Shown piece by piece: positions 1 through 6,511 of a stretch of DNA of 10,712 nt (position 1 is the stretch's first letter; each line of letters opens with the position of its first letter). The stretch comes from Methylophilaceae bacterium UBA7525 (GTDB lineage Bacteria; Pseudomonadota; Gammaproteobacteria; Burkholderiales; Methylophilaceae), in contig DLMX01000126.1 of NCBI GenBank assembly GCA_002479405.1, forward strand, positions 28,949 to 39,660, given 5' to 3'. A model generated the notes under the pieces. That model was not told the DNA's origin. It made no database searches and worked only from the letters and a program-made list of their open reading frames with translations. The position numbers and the translations under genes are program-made.

Positions 1-950
1 TGACGATTCAGGGGGCTAAGGCAAACGACATGCAGGCCTACCATGAGCGTCAGGATGTGCAGGCATTCATGACACAGATGGAAGAGAAACACGGTTTTGC
101 TGCGCAGGAACTGCGAGAGCTGTTCGCCGGCGTCAAGTTTCAGCCTGCTGTCATCAAGGCCATGGAGCCGCCAAGCACTCCCGGCGTGCGTTCCTGGGAG
201 CGTTACCGCTCCAGGTTCGTCAATCAGAATCGTATCAATGGCGGTCAGCGATTCATGCGCGAGCATGCAACGGAGCTGCAGCGCGCCAGACAGGTCTATG
301 GTGTGCCGGAGGCAATTGTCGCGGCCATCATCGGTGTGGAAACCCTGTACGGTCAGCATACCGGCAATTACCGCGTGATTGATGCGCTGACGACGCTGGC
401 ATTCGATTACCCGCGACGGGCTGAATATTTCCGTGGCGAGCTGGAGCAGTATCTGCTGCTGGCCAGAGAGCAGGGCCTCGATTATTACTCAGTGCTCGGC
501 TCCTATGCGGGGGCGATCGGACTGCCGCAGTTCATGCCGACCAATGTGCGGCAACTGGCTGTGGACTTCGATGGCGATGGCAAGGTGGATCTGCGCAACA
601 GCGTGGTCGATGCGATTGGTAGTGTCGCGCATTATCTTTCCGTGCACGGCTGGCGCAATGGAGAGCCGGTCGCCAGTCACGTTGCCTTCGACGACGCGGT
701 GCCGGATGCGTGGATAGAAACCATCCTGCCGGTCATGACCAAAAAGGATATCCAGCATGTCGGTTTCAATACCAGTATTGCGCTCGACCATACGCTCAAT
801 TTTGCTGTGATTCCATTGGAAACGCCGGACCGGCCGGCGGAATTCTGGCTCGGCTTTAATAACTTCTATGTCATTACGCGCTACAACAAGAGCAGCTTTT
901 ATGCGATGAGCGTCTGGCAGCTGGCCGAGGAGCTGGCAAGCCGCCGTTGA
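1..950 (+). CDS. mltB: Lytic murein transglycosylase B, 5' end cut by window
   Basis: This periplasmic or outer-membrane-associated enzyme cleaves peptidoglycan between MurNAc and GlcNAc, forming 1,6-anhydro-MurNAc ends. Counting from the first in-window ATG at 30, the catalytic Glu is E104 in IIGVETLYG. It is followed by the family motifs TGNYRVIDALTTLAFDYPRR (111-130) and GSYAGAIGLPQFMPTN (157-172). An acidic loop DFDGDGKVDL (179-188) with D194 after it matches the calcium-binding EF-hand-like loop known from Slt35/MltB. The frame stays open upstream of the ATG to base 3 and reads TIQGAKAND. AKA followed by ND resembles a signal peptidase I site, so the true start and signal peptide lie before the window and the ATG at 30 is probably not the start. 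I see no lipobox in the visible part, so a soluble rather than lipid-anchored form is possible. The stop is TGA at 948-950. Family call is secure; the 5' end is missing. Confidence 0.93.
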   Translation, partial: TIQGAKANDMQAYHERQDVQAFMTQMEEKHGFAAQELRELFAGVKFQPAVIKAMEPPSTPGVRSWERYRSRFVNQNRINGGQRFMREHATELQRARQVYGVPEAIVAAIIGVETLYGQHTGNYRVIDALTTLAFDYPRRAEYFRGELEQYLLLAREQGLDYYSVLGSYAGAIGLPQFMPTNVRQLAVDFDGDGKVDLRNSVVDAIGSVAHYLSVHGWRNGEPVASHVAFDDAVPDAWIETILPVMTKKDIQHVGFNTSIALDHTLNFAVIPLETPDRPAEFWLGFNNFYVITRYNKSSFYAMSVWQLAEELASRR

Positions 951-963
951 GCATCAATGTAAG

Positions 964-992
964 GCAACAAACCGGCATTTCCCTGCTAGAAT
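964..992 (+). promoter_or_regulatory. Possible extended -10 promoter for lolC (leaderless start)
   Basis: TAGAAT at 987-992 is preceded by TGC at 984-986, giving an extended -10 with one mismatch to TATAAT. The best -35 at 17-base spacing is GCAACA (964-969), only 3 of 6 to TTGACA, as can be tolerated with an extended -10. The expected start point falls at about 998-1000, on the A of the lolC ATG (999). No Shine-Dalgarno sequence precedes that ATG. This is pattern matching only. Confidence 0.35.
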
Positions 993-998
993 CCGTCC

Positions 999-2264
999 AT
1001 GTCGTTTTTTAAATCCCTGCCTTTCGAGCTGTTCGTCGGCCTGCGCTACACGCGCGCCAAACGCCGCAACCATTTCATCTCCTTCATTTCCATGACCAGT
1101 ATGGTCGGCATCGCTCTCGGTGTCGCCGCGCTGATTGTCGTGCTTTCGGTCATGAACGGTTTTCAGCAGGAATTGCGCACACGCATTCTGGGCGTGGCCT
1201 CGCACATGCAGATCACCGGGCCGGATAATCAACTGGCCGACTGGCAATTTATTGCCGGGCGTGTAAAGGATGAGCCGCATGTACAGGCGGCAGCTCCTTA
1301 TATCATGGCGCAGGGCATGCTGTCCTACGGCCAGGCCGTGCAGGGCGCGATTGTGCGAGGTGTGCTTCCGGCCGATGAGGATCAGGTGGCGGAAATCGGC
1401 GCCCACATGCGTGCCGGCCAGCTGGCCGACTTGCGTGCCGGTGAATTCGGTATCGTGCTTGGCGCCGAGCTGGCACAGGCGCTGGGGGTGCTGATTGGTG
1501 ACAAGGTGGTACTGCTGGCGCCGCAGGGACAATTCACACCTACCGGCATCATCCCGCGGATCAAACAGTTCAGGGTGGTCGGTCTATTTCAGATCGGCAT
1601 GTATGAATACGATGCCGGTCTTGCGCTGATCCACATGGACGATGCGGCGGTGCTGTACCGTATGGGCGACAAGGTCAGCGGTCTGCGTCTGAAGCTGGAC
1701 GATCTCTTCCGTGCGCCGGCACTGACCCATCAGCTAGGCGCCGCTCTAGGCGATTATGGCCGTTATTACGTCAGCGACTGGACACAGCAGCATGCCAACT
1801 TCTTCCGTGCGGTGCAGATGGAAAAGCGCGTGATGTTCATCATTCTGACGCTGATCGTCGCCGTGGCCGCATTCAATATCGTTTCGACTCTGGTCATGGC
1901 AGTGACGGACAAGCGTGCGGATATCGCCATTATGCGTACCTTTGGCGCCAGTCCGCGCAGCATCATGCAGATATTCATCGTGCAGGGGGCTCTGATCGGG
2001 GCAATCGGCACGATCATCGGCGCCGTCATCGGCATTGTCGTCGCGCAGAACATTGATGTCATCGTGCCGGCCATCGAGCGCCTGTTCAATATCCAGTTCC
2101 TGGCCAAGGATGTCTATTACATCAGTGACCTGCCTTCGCAGTTGTTGTGGTCCGATGTCGGCGTGATCGTTGTGCTTTCCTTTGTGTTGAGTCTGCTGGC
2201 AACGCTCTATCCCAGTTGGAAAGCGGCAAAGATGAATCCGGCCGAGGCCTTGCGTTATGAGTAA
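999..2264 (+). CDS. lolC: Lipoprotein-releasing ABC transporter permease LolC (LolC/LolE/LolF family)
   Basis: This is the inner-membrane permease of the Lol system, which extracts mature outer-membrane lipoproteins from the inner membrane and passes them to LolA using ATP hydrolysed by LolD. The 421 residues show the MacB/LolC layout: one N-terminal membrane segment (about 28-52), a large periplasmic domain, and three C-terminal segments (about 276-302, 325-350, 385-404). KRADIAIMRTFGASPRS (305-321) is the cytoplasmic coupling region of this family. QFTPTGIIPR (178-187) sits where LolC carries the hook that captures LolA. The protein ends in NPAEALRYE, the familiar LolC C-terminus. ATG 999 is the only sensible start, though no Shine-Dalgarno is visible. 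The stop overlaps lolD by 8 bases. No second permease (lolE) follows lolD, so this may act as a homodimer, LolF-style. Family call is firm; the LolC versus LolF label is open. Confidence 0.94.
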   Translation: MSFFKSLPFELFVGLRYTRAKRRNHFISFISMTSMVGIALGVAALIVVLSVMNGFQQELRTRILGVASHMQITGPDNQLADWQFIAGRVKDEPHVQAAAPYIMAQGMLSYGQAVQGAIVRGVLPADEDQVAEIGAHMRAGQLADLRAGEFGIVLGAELAQALGVLIGDKVVLLAPQGQFTPTGIIPRIKQFRVVGLFQIGMYEYDAGLALIHMDDAAVLYRMGDKVSGLRLKLDDLFRAPALTHQLGAALGDYGRYYVSDWTQQHANFFRAVQMEKRVMFIILTLIVAVAAFNIVSTLVMAVTDKRADIAIMRTFGASPRSIMQIFIVQGALIGAIGTIIGAVIGIVVAQNIDVIVPAIERLFNIQFLAKDVYYISDLPSQLLWSDVGVIVVLSFVLSLLATLYPSWKAAKMNPAEALRYE

Positions 2265-2952
2265 TCCTGTCCAGACAACCAGCATTCTTGCCTGCAATGG
2301 TTTGCACAAAACCTATGCCGGGTTGGAAGTTGAAGTGCTGAAAGATATCGCTATCGAGATTCATGCCGGCGAACAGGTTGCCATCGTCGGGGCTTCCGGT
2401 TCCGGCAAGAGCACCTTGTTGCACCTGCTGGGTGGGCTGGATGAACCCAGTTCTGGCAAGGTCAGCATACTCGGTCAGGACTTGGCCGGGCTGGACGAGG
2501 CCGGGCGTGGGTATCTACGGAATCAGGCCCTTGGGTTCGTCTACCAGTTCCATCACCTGCTGCCGGAATTCACGGCACTGGAAAATGTCGCCATGCCCTT
2601 GCTGATTCGCCGTGTTGAACGGTCGGAAGCGTTGCGTCAGGCGGGTCAGGTATTGACCAAGGTAGGTTTGGCTCATCGCATGGAGCACATGCCGGGCGAA
2701 CTTTCCGGTGGCGAACGGCAGCGTGCGGCAGTAGCGCGCGCCCTGGTGACCGATCCGCAATGTGTGCTGGCGGACGAGCCGACCGGCAATCTCGACCGGC
2801 ATACCGCCAATGCGGTGTTCGATCTGCTGCTCGATCTGAACCGTGATCGAGGCACCGGACTGGTCGTGGTGACCCACGATCTGGAACTCGCAGCCAGGCT
2901 GCACAGACAATATCGTCTGCAGGATGGCGTTCTTTCCCCAATCCGGCTTTAG
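2257..2952 (+). CDS. lolD: Lipoprotein-releasing ABC transporter ATPase LolD
   Basis: This cytoplasmic ATPase drives lipoprotein release through the LolC-type permease encoded just upstream. In its 231 residues all nucleotide-binding elements are intact: Walker A GASGSGKST (45-53), Q-loop VYQFHHLLPEF (Q97), signature LSGGERQR (149-156), Walker B CVLADEPTGNLD (169-180) and H-loop histidine H207 in VVTHDLE. The Q-loop region with HHLLPEFTALENV is typical of the LolD/MacB/FtsE-like group and, with the permease partner, points to LolD rather than FtsE. The ATG lies inside the last codons of lolC (8-base overlap), with GAGG at 2244-2247 as ribosome binding site, so translation is probably coupled. 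The length is typical for LolD. Confidence 0.95.
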   Translation: MSNPVQTTSILACNGLHKTYAGLEVEVLKDIAIEIHAGEQVAIVGASGSGKSTLLHLLGGLDEPSSGKVSILGQDLAGLDEAGRGYLRNQALGFVYQFHHLLPEFTALENVAMPLLIRRVERSEALRQAGQVLTKVGLAHRMEHMPGELSGGERQRAAVARALVTDPQCVLADEPTGNLDRHTANAVFDLLLDLNRDRGTGLVVVTHDLELAARLHRQYRLQDGVLSPIRL

Positions 2953-2960
2953 TTCCTGAA

Positions 2961-5351
2961 TTGATTGCTCTTGCGCTGATATTCGTTCTCGGTGCCTGGG
3001 CTCTACAGCAACTTCCTGCTTTGCCTAATCTGGCATGGGCGCTGGTGGTCCTGCCCTTGGCCTTTTCCGCATTCATCACTCGATTGTCGTTTGTCTGGTA
3101 TTGCCGGGCGTTCTATCAACTCAGTCTGGCTCTGCTGGCCTTCACTCTTGGCTTTTTCTGGGCTGCAGGCTTTGCGCAGATCAGGCTGGCTGATCATTTG
3201 TCAGCGGAATGGGAGCGAAAGGACATCCTGATTGTCGGGGTGGTCGCCAGCATGCCGCAGCCCAACGAGCGTGGCCTGCGTTTCGAATTTGATGTAGAGC
3301 AGGTACTAACGCCGGATGCGGTCGTGCCCGGCCATATCTCGCTGTCACATTACTCCAATGGTTTTGTCGGACAGCAGAGCGAGCAGCCTCCCGATCATGC
3401 AGTTTATCGAGCCGGGCAGCGCTGGCAACTGACCGTTCGCCTCAAGCAGCCGCATGGCAGTCTGAACCCGCATGGTTTCGATTTTGAAGCCTGGTCGTTG
3501 GAACGTAACATTCGTGCCAGTGGCTATGTGCGCGATCGGGCCGATAATCACATGCTGCAAAGCCTGGTTTATCGACCGGGTTACGTCTTGGAACTGTTAC
3601 GCGAACGCGTGCGTGATCGCATGAATACCGTGCTGCAGGGAAAGCCTTACGCCGGTGTCCTGCGTGCCTTGGCGATCGGTGACGAGAGCGGTATCCGCCA
3701 GAATGACTGGCAGACCTTTCTGCGTACAGGTACCAATCATTTGATGGCGATTTCCGGTTTGCATATCACCATGCTGGCCGGATTGGCATTCTCGCTGACC
3801 TATGCCTTGTGGCGACGTTCTGAAGTGCTGACGCTGGCGCTTCCGGCCCGCAAGGCGGCGACACTGGCCGGTGCCTTGTTTGCGCTGGCATATGCATTAA
3901 TGGCCGGATTTTCCATCCCGACACAACGTACCTTGTATATGCTGACGGTGTTTGCTGTTGCCCTGTGGCTGGGACGAAACGTCTCCATCGCCCGGGTGCT
4001 GGCCTACGCGCTGTTGGTTGTGGTGCTGCTCGACCCTTGGTCAGTACTGGCAGCCGGCTTCTGGTTGTCGTTCGGTGCGGTGGCGGTGATTTCCTACGCG
4101 CTTGCCGGCCGCCTCAGGTCGCCACACTGGTTTCGAGAGGCTGTCACCACGCAGTGGGCCGTGACGCTCGGCCTTATGCCCTTGCTGTTGTTCATGTTTC
4201 AGCAGGTTTCAATTATCTCGCCGCTGGCAAATGCGCTGGCCATCCCCGTGATCAGCCTGATTGTAGTGCCGTTGACCTTGCTCGGTAGCGTCGTGCCGCT
4301 GGACTGGATATTGTTGCTTGCCTATCAGGTTGCAGACTGGTGCATGCTGGTACTGGAATGGATGGCAGGTTCCAGTCTCAGCGTCTGGCAACAGCAGGCA
4401 CCACCATTCTGGACTTTGCTGCTGGCCGTGGCTGGTGTTTTGTGGATGTTGCTGCCGCGCGGGTTGCCACTACGCTGGCTGGGCGTTTTTGCTGTGCTGC
4501 CCATGTTTCTGGTGCAGGTGCCACGTCCGGCTTATGGCGCCATGCGCGTTGTCGTACTGGATGTGGGGCAGGGGCTTGCTGTCGTGGTCAACACACAACA
4601 TCACACACTTTTATATGATACCGGGCCGCGCTATTCATCGCAGAGCGATAGCGGCAGCAGAGTGATCGTGCCTTATCTCAGGGCGGCAGGCACCGGTCAT
4701 CTGGATGCCCTGCTGGTCAGTCATGATGATAATGACCATAGTGGGGGTACAGAGTCCATATTGAATCAGATTGTTGTGCATCAGTTTTTGAGTTCTCTGC
4801 CGTCAGAGAATCCCCTGACGCATAGTCAGCATCACACACGCTGTCAGGCCGGGCAATCGTGGCAGTGGGATGGAGTGAAGTTCGATGTGTTGTTCCCGCA
4901 GGCTGAAAGCTACCAGAGGCAGCGTATCAAGGATAATGATCGTAGTTGTGTGTTACGCATCAGCAGCCGGTTTGGTCGTGTTCTGATTCCGGGCGATATC
5001 GAGCGCCGCTCTGAGAACGATCTGCTGAACTCTGAATATGCCCTTCAGTCCGATGCCCTGATTGCGCCTCATCACGGTAGCAAAACATCTTCGACATGGT
5101 CGTTCGTTGAGGAAGTGAACCCTCGTGCTGTGGTATTCACTGCCGGCTACCTCAATAGATTCGGACATCCGCATCCGATTGTATTGCAACGCTACGAGGA
5201 CGCCGGCAGCCGTGTTTATCGCTCGGACCGGGATGGTGCCGTCATTATTGATTTTGCTGCGGAGACGGGTATTGAGATCACGCGCTGGCGTCAGTATGCA
5301 AGGCGGTACTGGCATCAGGACTTTACCGGTGATGCGCAGTCCGGACGTTGA
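2961..5351 (+). CDS. comEC: DNA internalization / competence protein ComEC (Rec2)
   Basis: ComEC is the inner-membrane channel through which single-stranded DNA enters during natural transformation. All three parts are present in 796 residues. An N-terminal membrane region with a soluble domain (DUF4131-like) includes HGSLNPHGFDFEAWSLERN (165-183). The Competence domain carries ALAIGDESGI (236-245), GTNHLMAISGLHITMLAGLAF (257-277) and many hydrophobic segments up to about 525. A C-terminal metallo-beta-lactamase-like domain has VLDVGQG (532-538), the metal motif SHDDNDHSGG (H588, D590, D592, H593), PGD (D679), APHHGS (H704, H705) and GHPHP. These residues fit a possible nuclease or DNA-processing role for that domain. 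The start is TTG at 2961, 8 bases after lolD; the frame is open upstream, but I find no ATG, GTG or TTG in the preceding 80 bases and no Shine-Dalgarno, so reinitiation from lolD is likely. Nothing looks broken. Other competence genes are not in view, so transformability cannot be judged. Confidence 0.93.
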   Translation: MIALALIFVLGAWALQQLPALPNLAWALVVLPLAFSAFITRLSFVWYCRAFYQLSLALLAFTLGFFWAAGFAQIRLADHLSAEWERKDILIVGVVASMPQPNERGLRFEFDVEQVLTPDAVVPGHISLSHYSNGFVGQQSEQPPDHAVYRAGQRWQLTVRLKQPHGSLNPHGFDFEAWSLERNIRASGYVRDRADNHMLQSLVYRPGYVLELLRERVRDRMNTVLQGKPYAGVLRALAIGDESGIRQNDWQTFLRTGTNHLMAISGLHITMLAGLAFSLTYALWRRSEVLTLALPARKAATLAGALFALAYALMAGFSIPTQRTLYMLTVFAVALWLGRNVSIARVLAYALLVVVLLDPWSVLAAGFWLSFGAVAVISYALAGRLRSPHWFREAVTTQWAVTLGLMPLLLFMFQQVSIISPLANALAIPVISLIVVPLTLLGSVVPLDWILLLAYQVADWCMLVLEWMAGSSLSVWQQQAPPFWTLLLAVAGVLWMLLPRGLPLRWLGVFAVLPMFLVQVPRPAYGAMRVVVLDVGQGLAVVVNTQHHTLLYDTGPRYSSQSDSGSRVIVPYLRAAGTGHLDALLVSHDDNDHSGGTESILNQIVVHQFLSSLPSENPLTHSQHHTRCQAGQSWQWDGVKFDVLFPQAESYQRQRIKDNDRSCVLRISSRFGRVLIPGDIERRSENDLLNSEYALQSDALIAPHHGSKTSSTWSFVEEVNPRAVVFTAGYLNRFGHPHPIVLQRYEDAGSRVYRSDRDGAVIIDFAAETGIEITRWRQYARRYWHQDFTGDAQSGR

Positions 5352-5357
5352 CCGAGC

Positions 5358-5386
5358 TTGCTGAAAAAGGCTTCACACGCTAAAGT
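5358..5386 (+). promoter_or_regulatory. Candidate promoter ahead of exbB
   Basis: TTGCTG (5358-5363) and TAAAGT (5381-5386) are separated by 17 bases in the 67-base gap between comEC and exbB. The matches are 3 of 6 and 4 of 6. This is the largest gap between protein genes in the window, which makes a separate transcription start plausible. The -10 overlaps two small alternative inverted repeats (see rejected items). Weak evidence. Confidence 0.3.
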
Positions 5387-5418
5387 AGCGTCACTTTAAG
5401 AACATTCGGGAGCTTCAC

Positions 5419-6027
5419 GTGTGGGAAATTATTCAGGCAGCAGGCTGGCCGATCTGGCCACTGATTTTTGCCTCTGTTGTTGCTGTTGCCATTGTTGTTG
5501 AGCGTTTCTGGACTTTGCGGGCTGACTCGATCTCTCCAAAGACGCTGTTACCTGAAGTCAGCCGAATGGTCGCCAACGGCGGCATTACCAGAGAGGCCTG
5601 TGCCAAACTTGCACAGCACTCCCTGTTGGGCGAGATTTTCGCTGCGGCCTTGTTGAACGCCAGCAACTCGCGTGAAGTGATCAAGGAGTCTGTGGAAGAA
5701 TCCGGACGCGTAGTCGTACACAAGTTGGAGCGTTACATGAACACGTTGGGCACAATTGCTACTGTTGCGCCTCTGCTTGGCTTGCTGGGTACCGTCATCG
5801 GCATGGTGGAACTGTTCGGTGCATTCACTTCTACCGGCCATGATGTCGCGCAGTTCGCACGCGGTATTTCAGTTGCACTGTATAACACTGCCGGCGGTAT
5901 TGTTGTCGCTGTGCCTGCCATGATCTTCCATCGCTATTTCCGCGGCAAGATCGACAACTTCATTGTGGATATGGAGCAACAAGCGATCAAGCTGGTTGAA
6001 ATTATTCATGGCGAACGCCAGAGCTGA
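5419..6027 (+). CDS. exbB: MotA/TolQ/ExbB-family proton channel protein
   Basis: This is the larger subunit of an inner-membrane proton-driven motor of the ExbB/TolQ/MotA family, working with the ExbD-type protein encoded next. The 202 residues show three membrane segments at about 11-29, 110-133 and 152-172. TVAPLLGLLGTVIGMVELF (115-133) and ISVALYNTAGGIVVAVPAM (150-168) are the signature of the family; T125 and T157 sit where channel-lining threonines are known in ExbB. The start is GTG at 5419, supported by CGGGAG (5407-5412) 6 bases upstream. ExbB is preferred to TolQ because no tolA, tolB or pal is nearby, but no tonB is seen either. Similar exbBD pairs next to msbA and lpxK are, as far as I know, common in betaproteobacteria. 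What this pair energises cannot be told from the sequence. Family certain, subfamily likely. Confidence 0.88.
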   Translation: MWEIIQAAGWPIWPLIFASVVAVAIVVERFWTLRADSISPKTLLPEVSRMVANGGITREACAKLAQHSLLGEIFAAALLNASNSREVIKESVEESGRVVVHKLERYMNTLGTIATVAPLLGLLGTVIGMVELFGAFTSTGHDVAQFARGISVALYNTAGGIVVAVPAMIFHRYFRGKIDNFIVDMEQQAIKLVEIIHGERQS

Positions 6028-6044
6028 GGCATAAGAGTCAGAAC

Positions 6045-6470
6045 ATGAATTTTCATCGCGGCAAGAAATCGGATGACCTGGAGATCAATTTTATCCCCTT
6101 GATCGACGTGCTACTGGTCATCATTATCTTTCTGATAGTCAGTGCGACCTTCTCCAGAGTCAATGAGCTGCAGATCAATCTGCCTACTTCCGAGACGGCC
6201 TCCCAGCAGGAAGACAAGCCGCTGGTGATTTCAGTCGGTGTTTTTGCCAATGGCCGTTATGTCGTCAACGGCAAGGATCTGAATGACATCAGCACCGACG
6301 GCATCAGTCTGGCATTGAAAAAAGCGGTGGGCGACGGCAAGGATCCGACCATTGTGATTGAGGCGGATGCCGAAGCCACGCATCAGTCGGTCATCAAGGT
6401 GCTGGATGCTTCACGCAAGGCAGGCTTCCCTAACATTACCTTCCCGGCTCAAGAGTCCAGCGGCTTTTGA
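6045..6470 (+). CDS. exbD: Biopolymer transport protein ExbD/TolR family
   Basis: This is the smaller subunit of the proton-driven motor: a short cytoplasmic N-terminus, one membrane helix (about 15-35) and a periplasmic domain. FIPLIDVLLVIIIFL (16-30) contains the single conserved membrane aspartate, D21, which is the proton-translocating residue in ExbD/TolR. The periplasmic part has the family pattern INLPTSE (44-50), a strand region around VISVGVFANGRYVVNG, and TIVIEADAEATHQSVIKVLDASRKAGFPNI-like sequence split over 102-131. The length of 141 residues is usual. The gene starts 17 bases after exbB with AAGAG (6033-6037) as ribosome binding site, so the two are co-transcribed. TolR is the alternative, but TolR normally sits with tolQ, tolA, tolB and pal, which are absent here. 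Confidence 0.88.
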   Translation: MNFHRGKKSDDLEINFIPLIDVLLVIIIFLIVSATFSRVNELQINLPTSETASQQEDKPLVISVGVFANGRYVVNGKDLNDISTDGISLALKKAVGDGKDPTIVIEADAEATHQSVIKVLDASRKAGFPNITFPAQESSGF

Positions 6471-6511
6471 GCGCGGTTTACCGGAATCTCACAATTTAAT
6501 CGACGCCCCGC

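Noticed and set aside
954..1532. 192-codon open frame on the - strand across lolC
   Set aside because: It lies antisense to a clearly recognised gene, its translation is rich in His, Arg and Gln with no known motif, and it has no independent signals. It is a composition shadow.
1746..2309. 187-codon open frame on the - strand across lolC and lolD
   Set aside because: It is antisense to two conserved genes, with a low-complexity Asp/His-rich translation. No domain is recognisable.
2570..3079. 169-codon open frame on the - strand across the lolD-comEC junction
   Set aside because: It shows Arg/Ala-rich antisense translation only. Both sense genes are well supported.
5376..5399. Small inverted repeats ACGCT/AGCGT and TAAAGT/ACTTTA as a terminator or switch before exbB
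   Set aside because: The two stems are only 5 and 6 base pairs, overlap each other, and have no T tract. Nothing else supports an attenuator.
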